From an uncultured Gammaproteobacteria bacterium (lineage in GTDB: Bacteria; Pseudomonadota; Gammaproteobacteria; Nitrosococcales; Methylophagaceae), in contig CAJQOM010000013.1 of the NCBI GenBank assembly GCA_905479985.1, positions 1 through 64,000 on the forward strand: 64,000 nt of DNA, read 5' to 3'. The position numbers were made by a program, and so were the translations under genes. The notes beneath the pieces were generated by a model, which worked only from the letters and a program-made list of their open reading frames with translations, did no database searches and was not told where the DNA came from. Shown here piece after piece: positions 36,490-46,605 of the stretch (positions are counted from its first letter, which is position 1; the number at the start of each line of letters is the position of its first letter).

Positions 36490-36849
36490 TTAATGCCTTG
36501 TCCCGGTGAGCTTATGGTCGGCCATGTTATGAACATTATTGGACATGGAAGGCATCTCTGGCATCTCTCGCCAGTGGCTGATTGAAATCGGCGGGACTTG
36601 GTAGACGTTAACGATACCTTGTTCATCCGCTGCGACGAGAAGGTAGTGTTCGCCATTCCACCAAGCTTGGCATACGCTTTCGTCGCGCCAGACAAAAACG
36701 AGTACTTTTTGTCCTAGTGTCGGTGTTTGAACTTTGGTTTCAGTCCATTCTTGTTGTTGGATCTTGTTTGTTGTTTTCAAGATAAATTCCCCTTTAGCTA
36801 TTGCGTGTCGCTGCAAGTTGTTATCAGAAAGAAACTTTTTGTTAGTCAC
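36490..36849 (-). CDS. DUF551-like small protein
   Basis: 119 residues. From EWTETKVQTPTLGQKVLVFVWRDESV through ISISHWREMPEMP it fits the DUF551 pattern of a Trp/Pro-rich strand, a VLVF strand and a final HW..MP, a fold otherwise seen often in phage and plasmid proteins. Function unknown. It converges on the 36073 gene, with 21 bases between stops. An accessory or phage-derived origin is inference. Confidence 0.65.
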   Translation of the reverse strand: MTNKKFLSDNNLQRHAIAKGEFILKTTNKIQQQEWTETKVQTPTLGQKVLVFVWRDESVCQAWWNGEHYLLVAADEQGIVNVYQVPPISISHWREMPEMPSMSNNVHNMADHKLTGTRH

Positions 36850-36978
36850 TATATCGGACAGTAAGGAAAATAATCCTCTTTTTAAGGGGGGTAAAGTGCG
36901 AGCCAGTACACCATTTGGGGCTGATTATTGGCTTGGCAGCATTATTTACCGGAATTGTGAAATAGATTTATGACGTTG

Positions 36979-38220
36979 TTAAAAGTGGTCGTCCCAGATC
37001 TGGTTTAGTTTTTGTTTCACTTGTTGAAGTGATTTGGCTTTGATTTTGTCGCCGCTTGATTCCACCATGTCTAGTTCAATTAGCTTTCTGATCGCATCGG
37101 GTACGTCGAAATCGATCGGTGTATTGTGGTTTTGCTGGAACCAGTGTTCGATGTCGTTATCGAGCTCTTCTGCGGTTAAGGCTTTGTTGGCTTTGAGTAA
37201 GAAGTAATAAGCGAGAATGATTTCTTTGCCCTCTTCTTGTTCGGCAGCATCAATGAGCCTGTGAAATACACCGGTATTGTTATCTAAGTTTTTAAAATAG
37301 AGATTGTCAGCAAGTGTTTTCAAAAACTTGATTTTGCGGTTTTTGAAGTTATTGAACTGCTTCCATAAAAAACCACCGAGTGTGCCAAAGCCGGCTGCGA
37401 GGCCAAGTAGGGCTTTTTGGTCTAAGACTACGGGATCATCACTTAGGCCAAGCCAGAAAGCGAGTAATGCACCGGTGAGTAGAAAAGTGGCGCCGAGTTT
37501 GGTGACAAGCATAATGACGCCACCCACGGCTGCGGGCACGCCGATCATCACTTTGTCGATGGTTTTCATGCGGACTTCGGTGTTGGGGAACAGCATTTCT
37601 AAGTCGGCGCTGGGGATGTTTTGGAATAGTTTGATTAAGGTGGATTCTGGGGTGAAGAATAGATCTTTTCGGCCTTGCTGATCGAAATAGGCTTGGTTTT
37701 TATATTTGACGTAGATCACCACGCGTTCGTAGTTTTTGAAGGTGATGTCTTTTTTCGATAAGCCGAACCAGCTGACGAGTGTTTCTTGTTTGGTTGATTC
37801 GCCACGGCGGAAGAATAGGATATGTTCAAAATCATTAAAGTCGACCTGAAGCCGAATTTTAAATAGCGACTCTTCGTGCATGGCGCGGTCTAAGTCAGCA
37901 CGGGTGATTTCTTCGAAGTTGGCGGCATTGAGTAAGGCTTTGAGTTCGGTGATGAGTTTGGTTTCGCGATCTTGCTTTTCTGTTTCTGATACCGGAAAAA
38001 TGATTTGGGTGTCAGCGTCGGGATCAACGGGGGAGTAACAGTGTTTTAAGGTTTCAAGATGTTGGTGAAATTGGAAGTGAAACAGGCCATTGATGAGATC
38101 GCAGACTGATTTGAAGTCGCCAATGTCAGACTCGCTGAGCGATCCTTCTTGGGTGCAGAGGGTAATGAGGTCGTTTTTTTTGAATGGAATAAAACGTTGT
38201 TTGCTGTGTAAATCAGTCAT
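36979..38220 (-). CDS. DUF3754-family membrane protein
   Basis: 413 residues: an N-terminal soluble domain with the DUF3754 pattern (ERFIPF-type start, LFKIRLQVDFNDFEHILFFRRG), two membrane helices around 235-290, and a C-terminal helical region ending KLNQIWDDHF. The family includes mitochondrial TMEM143; its function is unknown. No operon partner; the next gene (glnS) is divergent across a 222-bp gap without evident signals. Confidence 0.8.
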   Translation of the reverse strand: MTDLHSKQRFIPFKKNDLITLCTQEGSLSESDIGDFKSVCDLINGLFHFQFHQHLETLKHCYSPVDPDADTQIIFPVSETEKQDRETKLITELKALLNAANFEEITRADLDRAMHEESLFKIRLQVDFNDFEHILFFRRGESTKQETLVSWFGLSKKDITFKNYERVVIYVKYKNQAYFDQQGRKDLFFTPESTLIKLFQNIPSADLEMLFPNTEVRMKTIDKVMIGVPAAVGGVIMLVTKLGATFLLTGALLAFWLGLSDDPVVLDQKALLGLAAGFGTLGGFLWKQFNNFKNRKIKFLKTLADNLYFKNLDNNTGVFHRLIDAAEQEEGKEIILAYYFLLKANKALTAEELDNDIEHWFQQNHNTPIDFDVPDAIRKLIELDMVESSGDKIKAKSLQQVKQKLNQIWDDHF

Positions 38221-38442
38221 AAGGTGTTTTTATTATTAAGGTAGTGAGAGGGCTTTGCGGTTAAGGCAATTTGGGTCAATAGTATCTAACTTTATCGGGG
38301 TTGTCAGACTCGTTTGTGTTTGATTCTATTTGAGTTTCCTTGGCTTGTCAGTTGCGCCGCTTAGGTAAAGCCCTTATCCTATGAGGTTTGATAATAAATA
38401 GGGCGACTTTGACGCCTTTTCTGATGACATATTGAGAGCAAA

Positions 38443-40131
38443 ATGAGCGAAGCAGCTGACACGAAACCGAGACACTTTATCCAACATATTATTGATGCTG
38501 ATAAGGCATCGAATAAGCATGGTGGGCGTGTGCAGACTCGTTTCCCGCCTGAACCCAATGGCTACTTGCATATTGGTCATGCTAAATCGATTTGTCTGAA
38601 TTTCGGCTTGGCGCTGGATTACGACGGCATTTGTACTTTACGTTTTGATGACACCAACCCTCAAAAAGAGGAAGCCGAGTTTGTCGAAGCAATTAAGGAA
38701 GATGTCCGTTGGTTAGGCTTTGAGTTTGAAGGCCATTTGCATTATGCCTCTAGCTATTTTGAGCAGTTGTACGATTATGCTGTGCAACTTATTGAGCAAG
38801 GTGATGCTTATGTCTGTGATTTGTCAGCTGATGAAACGCGTGAATACCGTGGCACGTTGACTGCACCGGGTAAAAACAGCCCGCACCGGAATCGGTCGGT
38901 TGCTGAGAATTTAGATTTGCTCAAGCGGATGCGTGAGGGTGAGTTTGAAGATGGCTCACGGGTATTACGTGCCAAGATTGATATGGCTTCGCCGAATATT
39001 AATTTACGTGATCCGGCGATTTATCGGATTCGTCGTGATGTGGTGCATCATCAAACAGGCGATGCGTGGTCGATTTATCCCATGTACGACTATGCACATT
39101 GTGTCTCGGATGCGATTGAAGGTGTGACGCACTCTGTGTGTACTTTAGAGTTTGAAGATCATCGGCCTTTGTATGATTGGTTTTTGGACACCTTAAAAAC
39201 AGAACATCATCCGCAACAAATCGAGTTTTCACGGCTTAATTTACAGTATGCGATTACCAGTAAACGTAAGTTAACTAAATTGGTTGATGCGCAATTGGTC
39301 GATGGTTGGACTGATCCACGGATGCCGACGATTTCTGGCATGCGCCGTCGGGGTTATCCGGCTGCTGCATTACGTGAGTTTTGTTCGCGTATTGGTGTGA
39401 CGAAATCAGCTAATTCAGTTGAGATGGATATTTTAGAAAGTTGTATCCGTGAGAACTTGAATGACAATGCCCCTCGTGTGATGGCGGTATTGGATCCGTT
39501 AAAAGTCGTGCTGACCAATTATCCAGCAGGCCAAACTGAGCAATTGACTGCACCAAACCACCCTCAAAATGACGCGATGGGGACACGTTCGGTTCCGTTT
39601 ACCCAAACGCTCTATATTGATAAGGCTGACTTTAAGGAAGAAGCCAATAATAAATTCAAACGTTTGGTGAAAGACAAAGAAGTCCGTTTAAGAAACGCCT
39701 ATGTCATTCGTTGCGATGAAGTGATTAAGGACGAACAAGGCGAGATTGTAGCGCTACATTGTAGTTATGATCCTGCTACGTTAGGTGCGAATCCTGAGGG
39801 TCGTAAAGTCAAAGGCGTTATCCATTGGGTGTCAGCTGAACATGGCATCCCTGCGGAAGTCCGGTTGTTTGACCGGTTATTTAATCACCCCCATCCTGAC
39901 ACCGATAAAGACATTGAAGATTTTACGGACCATTTGAATCCTGACTCTTTGGTGACTTTGACTAATAGCATTGTTGAACCGAGCGTATTAAACGCTGAAG
40001 GCAGCAAAGTTTATCAATTTGAACGCGAAGGTTATTTCTGTGCCGATAGTGAATTGAGTACTGCTGACAAGTTAGTCTTTAATCGGACAATTACGTTGCG
40101 AGATACTTGGGCAAATGTGGGCCAGAAATAG
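38443..40131 (+). CDS. glnS: Glutaminyl-tRNA synthetase
   Basis: 562 residues of a class-I synthetase: HIGH motif in [16 protein letters not shown]-equivalent ITSKRKL (~270), and the conserved DDTNPQKEE segment. The C-terminal anticodon-binding beta-barrels follow. Length and TNP motif mark it as GlnRS, not GluRS. A factor-independent terminator follows at 40171-40193. Confidence 0.97.
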   Translation: MSEAADTKPRHFIQHIIDADKASNKHGGRVQTRFPPEPNGYLHIGHAKSICLNFGLALDYDGICTLRFDDTNPQKEEAEFVEAIKEDVRWLGFEFEGHLHYASSYFEQLYDYAVQLIEQGDAYVCDLSADETREYRGTLTAPGKNSPHRNRSVAENLDLLKRMREGEFEDGSRVLRAKIDMASPNINLRDPAIYRIRRDVVHHQTGDAWSIYPMYDYAHCVSDAIEGVTHSVCTLEFEDHRPLYDWFLDTLKTEHHPQQIEFSRLNLQYAITSKRKLTKLVDAQLVDGWTDPRMPTISGMRRRGYPAAALREFCSRIGVTKSANSVEMDILESCIRENLNDNAPRVMAVLDPLKVVLTNYPAGQTEQLTAPNHPQNDAMGTRSVPFTQTLYIDKADFKEEANNKFKRLVKDKEVRLRNAYVIRCDEVIKDEQGEIVALHCSYDPATLGANPEGRKVKGVIHWVSAEHGIPAEVRLFDRLFNHPHPDTDKDIEDFTDHLNPDSLVTLTNSIVEPSVLNAEGSKVYQFEREGYFCADSELSTADKLVFNRTITLRDTWANVGQK

Positions 40132-40543
40132 CGCAAACTATTTTTAATTTGACCTGATTTATTATAAAAGGCCATCGTGAAGATGGCTTTTTTATTGGCT
40201 TTCCATATCTGTTGCAAATAATAACGATTCGTATTTGCAATTAAATATTAATGTGTGTAGATTATTCATTGTCTGGCTTTTGTGGGTCGAGAATATTAAT
40301 AGGCGAATAGTGGCTTGTTTATTTCTTTTACCTGTTCAGTTTAAGAATGATTAAGCTTTCGGCTACTTTAACTAGACATTTGGTAAAAAGTTTTAAGTAA
40401 TCGGTTTTAAGAGAATGTGGGCGCAGGACCTTAAAACTGTAATGGTTACATTTAACGACCTCTCTTTCTGAAATGGGTGCCGACCCTTGTTTAAATCTCC
40501 TGGTCGTCGGTGCCCATCTTGGAACCCCCCTTAAATTAAACGA
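40132..40543. other. 412-bp non-coding stretch with a terminator and a wobble-paired stem
   Basis: Apart from the glnS terminator, the stretch holds ATGGGTGCCGAC (40473-40484), which pairs in plus-strand RNA with GTCGGTGCCCAT (40506-40517): 12 pairs, two of them G-U. Because the pairs are G-U only in the plus-strand transcript, an RNA structure on that strand is suggested. It lies near the 3' end of the YbgA-like gene on the other strand. Confidence 0.4.
40171..40193 (+). terminator. Rho-independent terminator of glnS
   Basis: GCCATC / GATGGC stem with loop GTGAA followed by six T, 40 bases after the glnS stop. Confidence 0.85.
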
Positions 40544-41488
40544 TTAAATTGCATTTCTGAGGCTTAAATCTTCCGGATAAGGTTGTAGGTAAGCTTGTTT
40601 GCTGATGTAGGGATCGGGGTGATTAGCGAAGTGGTGTTTCAGGATGGTGATTGGGACAATTAAAGGAACTTGGTTAATTCGATATTGATCGATTATTTTA
40701 GCCAGTTCCTGCTTTTCGTCTGGGGATAAAGCTTTTTTTAGATAACCTTGTAGATGCATTAGGACATTGGTATGCGTTTTTCGGGTGGCTAGTTGGCTTA
40801 AAGTTGACATTAACGCCGCAAAATAACGTTCGCCTAGTTCATTCGGTTCTGATTTTCCTGCGTCAGCTAGCATTTGTCCGAGTGTGGCATAGTCTTTTGG
40901 CGAGTGTGCCATCAGGCAGTATTTATAGCGTACATGGAAGTCTATAATGGCTTTATGGCTAAGGCCCTCAGAGACAATTTGCTGCCAGTTGTAATAAGCG
41001 AAGACGCGGGTGATGAAATTTTCGCGTAAAGGCGGATCAGTTAATCTGCCAGATTCTTCAACGGGTAACAATGGATGGGCTTTGGTGATTTCATTTGCGT
41101 AAATACCGCGACCACCTCCCTTTTCTGGGTAACCATTTTCCCCATAGACTTTAACGCGAAATAAACCGCAGCTGGGTGAGCTTTTCATGAAGATATAGCC
41201 ACAGATGTCATCGTGTTGTTTTGCTTTCTCCTGTCCAAATTCAATGAGTTGCTCAGTATAGTCGAGCGCATTATCATGCGTTGCAACAGCTTTTGGGGCA
41301 TCTGCGGTCCCGATTAGTCTGATAGGTTTTCTTGGAATGCCAAGTCCGATACCGACCTCGGGGCACTCAGAGACAAAGTCAAAATAAGGGGTGAGTATGT
41401 CAGTGCAGAGCCGAGAATGTTTGTGGCCACCGTCAAACCGCACTTCTTGGCCGAGTAAACAGCTACTGATTCCTACTTTGATTTTCAT
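40544..41488 (-). CDS. DUF523 and DUF1722 (YbgA) domain protein
   Basis: 314 residues: an N-terminal DUF523 domain (GISSCLLGQEVRFDGGHKHS, with CPEVGIGLGIPR) and a C-terminal DUF1722/YbgA domain (HSPKDYATLGQML, LARKTHTNVLMHLQGYLK). YbgA-like proteins often sit beside photolyase genes, but no phr gene is here. The biochemical role is not known. Upstream region has a 16-base perfect palindrome (41523-41538) about 35 bases before the start. Confidence 0.88.
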   Translation of the reverse strand: MKIKVGISSCLLGQEVRFDGGHKHSRLCTDILTPYFDFVSECPEVGIGLGIPRKPIRLIGTADAPKAVATHDNALDYTEQLIEFGQEKAKQHDDICGYIFMKSSPSCGLFRVKVYGENGYPEKGGGRGIYANEITKAHPLLPVEESGRLTDPPLRENFITRVFAYYNWQQIVSEGLSHKAIIDFHVRYKYCLMAHSPKDYATLGQMLADAGKSEPNELGERYFAALMSTLSQLATRKTHTNVLMHLQGYLKKALSPDEKQELAKIIDQYRINQVPLIVPITILKHHFANHPDPYISKQAYLQPYPEDLSLRNAI

Positions 41489-41967
41489 GATTCACCTTGT
41501 TATCCGTTTTTGTGATTACAGTAGCAATTCGAATTGCTTTATTCAATGAGGATGAAGTATTGAATTGAGCTGATTTAGGCTTGAACTTGGACTTTATCAT
41601 TATGCGCAAAAAGGAGTCAGAATGCTTTAAATTTTGTAACAGAATTAGTGATTTATATCGTAGATTAGTGGTTTTTAATGCTGCTATTCGCTGGGTGTCA
41701 TAAGTAATTGATATTATTAATGATAAAAACCCTAATTTTATCTAAATTGGAATAATATCAATAGCATGACATTAGTTTTCTTGGCTGATATGGCCGAAAG
41801 AGAAAACAATGGATGTGTTTATTTGGATATGGGATTAACCCTTTTTTTAGATATTACATGCTTCTGTGTATTTTTACTGACTTCACAAGGTCATGGCCTC
41901 ATGGTATTTTTCCAATGTTAATTCAGAATAGTTAAGTCCGTAATGTCATATCAGGGGTGGTAGATTC
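41489..41967. promoter_or_regulatory. 479-bp divergent regulatory region between YbgA-like gene and formate dehydrogenase
   Basis: Contains a perfect palindrome AGCAATTCGAATTGCT (41523-41538) and a nearby inverted pair TATTCAAT...ATTGAATT. The side facing the formate dehydrogenase has no motif I can name; I looked for a sigma-54 -24/-12 element and did not find a convincing one. The AGGGGTGG before 41968 is the ribosome site. Confidence 0.4.
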
Positions 41968-43680
41968 ATGAGTGAGCAGGCAATTAGCGCTCGAAAAAAA
42001 GGTAAGAATTTAAAATTACCGAGAGCGGTTGGTAAAGGTCGACAAGTTGACCCTAAGGCACTGTCAGAAGTACAGGCCTTGTTGGGTGATGAATCTCGGC
42101 AAAAAGATTTATTGATCGAACATCTACACAAGATTCAAGATACCTATCATGCGATTTCTGCTGCCCATTTGGTTGCTTTGGCACGAGAAATGAAACTGTC
42201 GAAGGCTGAAGTGTATGAAGTTGCGACTTTTTATCACCATTTTGATGTGATTAAAGAAGGCGATACGCCGCCACCTGCTTTAACGGTGCGTGTTTGTGAA
42301 TCTTTAACCTGTGAAATGAAGGGTGCACATGGGCTGATCGAGTCTTTAGATGAAGGACTTGGCGATCGGGTGCGAGTGCAAAAAGTACCTTGTATTGGCC
42401 GATGTGATGTTGCCCCTGTTGCTGTCGTTGGCATGAACCCGGTTGAACAAGCTGATGTTCGGTCTGTGGTGGCTGAAGTGAACGCCGGCAATATTAAACC
42501 TGAAGCGATTAACCCCATTGCTTTTGACGAATACAAAAAAGATCAAGGTTACGAGACTTATCAAGCGTGTATGAATGGCGCACATAAAGTTGAAGATGTG
42601 CTGACAACAATGGATGACTCTGGCTTGCGTGGTCTAGGTGGCGCCGGTTTTCCAACGGGTCGTAAATGGCGCATCGTCCGGGATCAACCCGAGCCTAAGT
42701 TGATGGCAGTGAACATTGATGAAGGTGAACCGGGTACCTTTAAAGATAAGTACTATTTAGAACGTGATCCACATCGGTTCCTTGAAGGCATGCTGATTGC
42801 CGCTTGGGCGACGGACATTCACGAAATTTATATTTATTTGCGTGATGAATATGCGGCCATTAGAGAATCACTTGAAGTAGAAGTCGCAAAATTAATTGCT
42901 AACCCACCGGTTGAGAATATGCCGATCATCCACCTACGTCGTGGTGCGGGCGCTTATATTTGTGGCGAAGAGTCGGCGATGATTGAGTCGATTGAAGGTA
43001 AACGGGGTATGCCTCGACTGCGTCCGCCATTTGTGGCACAAGTGGGTTTGTTTGGCAGACCAACACTTGAGCACAATATGGAATCGGTTTATTGGGTTCG
43101 CGATATTATTGAAAAAGGCGCTAGTTTTATGACCGACCATGGTCGTAATGGTCGTGTGGGTTTACGTTCATTTTCTGTTAGTGGCCGCGTCAATAAGCCG
43201 GGTGTGCACTTTGCACCAGCGGGTATTTCGATGCAGGAACTGATTGATGAATATTGTGGTGGCATGGAGATAGGTCATACTTTTTATGGTTATTTTCCAG
43301 GTGGTGCATCAGGCGGTATTTTGCCGGCATCATTAGGTCATGTGCCTTTAGATTTTGATACCTTGCAAGAATATGGTTGTTTCATCGGTTCAGCGGCGAT
43401 TGTCGTGTTTTCAGACCAAGATCGGGCGCGTGATTTAGCAGTTAATGCGATGAAGTTCTTTGAAGATGAGTCTTGCGGCCAATGTACGCCTTGTCGTGTT
43501 GGAACTGCCAAAGCCGTGGGCTTAATGGCTAACCCAGAATGGGACCAAGACTTATTAGAAGAGTTATCAGCGGTGATGATTGATGCGTCAATTTGTGGTT
43601 TAGGGCAAGCAGCGCCTAATCCATTGCGCAGTGTGATTAAGTACTTTCCCGAAGAGTTAACAACAGGGGAGCTAAGATAA
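41968..43680 (+). CDS. NAD-dependent formate dehydrogenase, fused NuoE-NuoF (diaphorase) subunit
   Basis: 570 residues. The N-terminal ~160 residues are NuoE-like with the 2Fe-2S cysteines (CESLTC and CIGRC). Then comes a NuoF-like domain: flavin/NAD segments GLGGAGFPTGRKW, NIDEGEPGTFKDKYY and GAYICGEESAMIES, and the 4Fe-4S cluster motif CGQCTPCR. In FdsG-FdsB type enzymes these are separate genes; here they are fused, as in FDH1 of methylotrophs. It carries electrons from the formate-oxidising alpha subunit to NAD. It overlaps that gene by one base. Confidence 0.93.
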   Translation: MSEQAISARKKGKNLKLPRAVGKGRQVDPKALSEVQALLGDESRQKDLLIEHLHKIQDTYHAISAAHLVALAREMKLSKAEVYEVATFYHHFDVIKEGDTPPPALTVRVCESLTCEMKGAHGLIESLDEGLGDRVRVQKVPCIGRCDVAPVAVVGMNPVEQADVRSVVAEVNAGNIKPEAINPIAFDEYKKDQGYETYQACMNGAHKVEDVLTTMDDSGLRGLGGAGFPTGRKWRIVRDQPEPKLMAVNIDEGEPGTFKDKYYLERDPHRFLEGMLIAAWATDIHEIYIYLRDEYAAIRESLEVEVAKLIANPPVENMPIIHLRRGAGAYICGEESAMIESIEGKRGMPRLRPPFVAQVGLFGRPTLEHNMESVYWVRDIIEKGASFMTDHGRNGRVGLRSFSVSGRVNKPGVHFAPAGISMQELIDEYCGGMEIGHTFYGYFPGGASGGILPASLGHVPLDFDTLQEYGCFIGSAAIVVFSDQDRARDLAVNAMKFFEDESCGQCTPCRVGTAKAVGLMANPEWDQDLLEELSAVMIDASICGLGQAAPNPLRSVIKYFPEELTTGELR

Positions 43681-46478
43681 TGGCTGTTAATCCTGAAGAA
43701 CTATTGAATACGGTTAGTTTTACTTTAAATGGTCAGGCGGTTTCTGCCTCTGAAGATGAGACTTTACTCGATGTTGCAAAACGTCAGGGTTTGGAAGTGC
43801 CCCATTTATGTTACTCCGAGCGTGAAGGCGAGGCGGGTAACTGTCGTGCTTGTATGGTGGAAGTGGACGGAGAACGTGTATTAGCGCCGTCATGTTGCCG
43901 TAGTCCTACTGACAATATGGTCGTGCAAACGAATAGTGATCGAGCTGTTAAAGCGCAGCAGATGGTATTGGAACTCTTAAAATCTGATGTCTCTGAACAA
44001 CCTCATACTTTGAATTCTGAGTTGGATTATTGGGCTGGTAAATTAGACGTGGGTTTGCCGCGTTTTGAAGCAAGAGAGCAACCACCTTGCGATGTGTCCC
44101 ATCCGGGTATCGCGGTTAATATGGATGCCTGTATTCAATGTACGCGCTGTGTGCGGGCGTGTCGTGACGAACAAAACAATGATGTGATTGGCTTAGCAAT
44201 GCGTGGCAGTCATACCCAGATAGTGTTTGATCTTGATGATCCGATGGGTGAAAGCACTTGTGTGGCATGTGGTGAGTGTGTTGAAGCTTGCCCAACCGGC
44301 GCGTTAATGCCTGCGAATGAGGTCGGCATGGAAGAACCGGATCGTAAAGTTGATTCATTGTGTCCTTATTGTGGCGTCGGTTGTCAGCTAACTTACAATA
44401 TTAAAGACGATAAAATTTTGTATGTGGAAGGCCGTGATGGACCTGCAAATAAAGGCCGTTTATGTGTTAAAGGTCGTTATGGTTTTGATTATATTCATCA
44501 CCCACATCGTTTAACAAAACCATTGATTCGCCGTGATGATGCGCCGAAATCTGCTGATTTTTCAATGGATCCGAATGATGTCGATAAAATTTTCCGTGAA
44601 GCGACATGGGAAGAGGCGTTAGCGCTTGCAACAGGCGGCTTTAATAAAATCCGTGATACACAAGGGCCGAATGCATTGGCTGGCTTTGGTAGTGCCAAGG
44701 GCAGTAATGAAGAAGCGTACTTGTTCCAAAAATTAATTAGAACGGGCTTTAAAACCAATAATGTTGATCACTGTACGCGACTTTGTCATGCGTCATCGGT
44801 GGTGGCGTTATTAGAGTGTTTAGGGTCGGGCGCGGTGTCGAATCCGGTATCGGATGTTGATAAAGCAGAAGTGATTGTGATTATTGGTGCCAATCCGACA
44901 GTGAATCACCCGGTTGGCGCGACTTGGATGAAAAATGCCATGCGTAAAGGCACTAAGTTGGTCTTGATGGACCCGCGTAGTACCGAGTTGTCACGCCAAG
45001 CGACACATCATTTGGCCTTTAAGCCGGGCAGTGATGTACCGATGTTAAACGCGATGATGCATACGATCATTAAAGAGGGCTTAACGGATCCGAAATTCAT
45101 AGCTGAGCGGACGGAAGGCTTTGAAGCGATGAAAGCGCATTTAGAGGCTTATTCTCCAGAAACGATGGAGCCCATTTGTGGTATTCCAGCTGAGAAAATT
45201 AAGCAAGCTGCACGGTTATATGCGACATCAAAAGGCTCGATGATTCTATGGGGAATGGGGGTGTCACAGCACGTTCATGGTACTGATAATGCGCGTTGTT
45301 TGATTTCTCTGTCCTTGATGACGGGCCAAATTGGTCGTCCGGGTACAGGATTACATCCCTTACGAGGTCAGAATAATGTGCAGGGTGCATCAGATATGGG
45401 GCTTATCCCAATGGTGTTCCCAGATTACCAACCTGTGACTGATGAAAAAGCCCATGCGTATTTTGAAAAGTTATGGGATTGTGAGTTAGATAATAATCCT
45501 GGTCTGACGGTTGTAGAGATCATGCAGGCGATACATGCGGGCGATTTAAAAGGGCTGTATGTCATGGGTGAGAACCCGGCGATGTCAGATCCTGATGCTA
45601 ATCATGCTCGCCAATCAATGGCTGAACTTGAGCATATGGTCGTGCAGGATATCTTCCTAACGGAGACAGCTTATTTGGCTGATGTGGTGTTACCTGCCTC
45701 AGCTTTCTCTGAGAAAACAGGGACATTCACCAACACTGATAGATTAGTACAGCTGGGACGTCAGGCGATTGATCCACCGGGTGATGCACGTCAAGATTTA
45801 TGGATTGTTCAAGAGATGGCGCGTGGGCTTGGTTTGGATTGGAATTATGCTGATTCATCTGAGGTGTTCGCGGAAATTCGTAAAGCTGTACCGACGATGG
45901 GTGGAATGACTTGGGCTCGCTTAGAAGATGAGGGCGCGATTGTTTACCCTTGTTTAGAAGAGGGCGATCCGGGTCAGGAAATTATCTTCACTGATACGTT
46001 TGAAAGTGCCAATGGCTTAGGTAAATTTGTCCCTGCCGATATTGTGCCGCCGGATGAACGGCCTGATGCAGAATATCCGTTTGTATTGATTACAGGCCGA
46101 ATGTTGGAGCATTGGCATACCGGTTCGATGACACGCCGTTCTAATGTATTGGATGCGATAGAGCCAGAAGCGGTTGCGACTATTAATCCGATTAGTTTGG
46201 ATGAAATGGGTGTGATGCCGGGTGATACCATTACGTTATCCACCCGTCGTGGTGAGATTTCTATGATTGCACGTGCTGATGAAGCAGTACCTACGGGTGC
46301 GGTCTTTATGGCGTTCTGTTATTACGAAGCGGCGGTTAATAAGTTGTCGAATGCGGCGCTCGATCCGTCGGCGAAGATTCCAGAATTCAAATACTGTGCG
46401 GTTAAGGTGACGCCCGGTGGTGAGCCAATGATGTTCCATAGTTATGGCGGCGGACAATCAGATAATAAATTGAAGTAA
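43680..46478 (+). CDS. NAD-dependent formate dehydrogenase alpha (catalytic) subunit
   Basis: 932 residues. A NuoG-like N-terminus has the 2Fe-2S (Cys44, 55, 58, 72) and 4Fe-4S ferredoxin clusters (CIQCTRC, CVACGECVEACP), then the molybdopterin (Mo/W-bis-MGD) domain with the 4Fe-4S cluster CPYCGVGC...C (228-262). The catalytic residue is Cys369 (NVDHCTRLCHASS), aligned with selenocysteine of E. coli FdhF, so this is a Cys enzyme. Together with the fused beta subunit it resembles FDH1 of Methylorubrum, a tungsten enzyme, but metal choice cannot be read here. Accessory genes fdhD/fdsD are not adjacent. A strong hairpin at 46505-46537 ends the operon. Confidence 0.93.
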   Translation: MAVNPEELLNTVSFTLNGQAVSASEDETLLDVAKRQGLEVPHLCYSEREGEAGNCRACMVEVDGERVLAPSCCRSPTDNMVVQTNSDRAVKAQQMVLELLKSDVSEQPHTLNSELDYWAGKLDVGLPRFEAREQPPCDVSHPGIAVNMDACIQCTRCVRACRDEQNNDVIGLAMRGSHTQIVFDLDDPMGESTCVACGECVEACPTGALMPANEVGMEEPDRKVDSLCPYCGVGCQLTYNIKDDKILYVEGRDGPANKGRLCVKGRYGFDYIHHPHRLTKPLIRRDDAPKSADFSMDPNDVDKIFREATWEEALALATGGFNKIRDTQGPNALAGFGSAKGSNEEAYLFQKLIRTGFKTNNVDHCTRLCHASSVVALLECLGSGAVSNPVSDVDKAEVIVIIGANPTVNHPVGATWMKNAMRKGTKLVLMDPRSTELSRQATHHLAFKPGSDVPMLNAMMHTIIKEGLTDPKFIAERTEGFEAMKAHLEAYSPETMEPICGIPAEKIKQAARLYATSKGSMILWGMGVSQHVHGTDNARCLISLSLMTGQIGRPGTGLHPLRGQNNVQGASDMGLIPMVFPDYQPVTDEKAHAYFEKLWDCELDNNPGLTVVEIMQAIHAGDLKGLYVMGENPAMSDPDANHARQSMAELEHMVVQDIFLTETAYLADVVLPASAFSEKTGTFTNTDRLVQLGRQAIDPPGDARQDLWIVQEMARGLGLDWNYADSSEVFAEIRKAVPTMGGMTWARLEDEGAIVYPCLEEGDPGQEIIFTDTFESANGLGKFVPADIVPPDERPDAEYPFVLITGRMLEHWHTGSMTRRSNVLDAIEPEAVATINPISLDEMGVMPGDTITLSTRRGEISMIARADEAVPTGAVFMAFCYYEAAVNKLSNAALDPSAKIPEFKYCAVKVTPGGEPMMFHSYGGGQSDNKLK

Positions 46479-46504
46479 GTTTCACGCTAGAACAACAAAC
46501 TTAA

Positions 46505-46537
46505 AAAGCCAAGTACTCAATGATAGTGCTTGGCTTT
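46505..46537 (+). terminator. Terminator after the formate dehydrogenase operon
   Basis: AAAGCCAAGTACT / AGTGCTTGGCTTT, a 13-base stem (one G-U type mismatch) with loop CAATGAT, followed by GTTGTTGT rather than a pure T-run. Confidence 0.75.
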
Positions 46538-46605
46538 GTTGTACTAGTTTGACATCTCTATAAGATGTCGTCGTTTGACGCAATGTAAGGTGAATTAGCA
46601 ACGTA

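Noticed and set aside
43680-46478. Selenocysteine in the formate dehydrogenase
   Set aside because: The position aligned with selenocysteine is Cys369 and the reading frame has no internal TGA.
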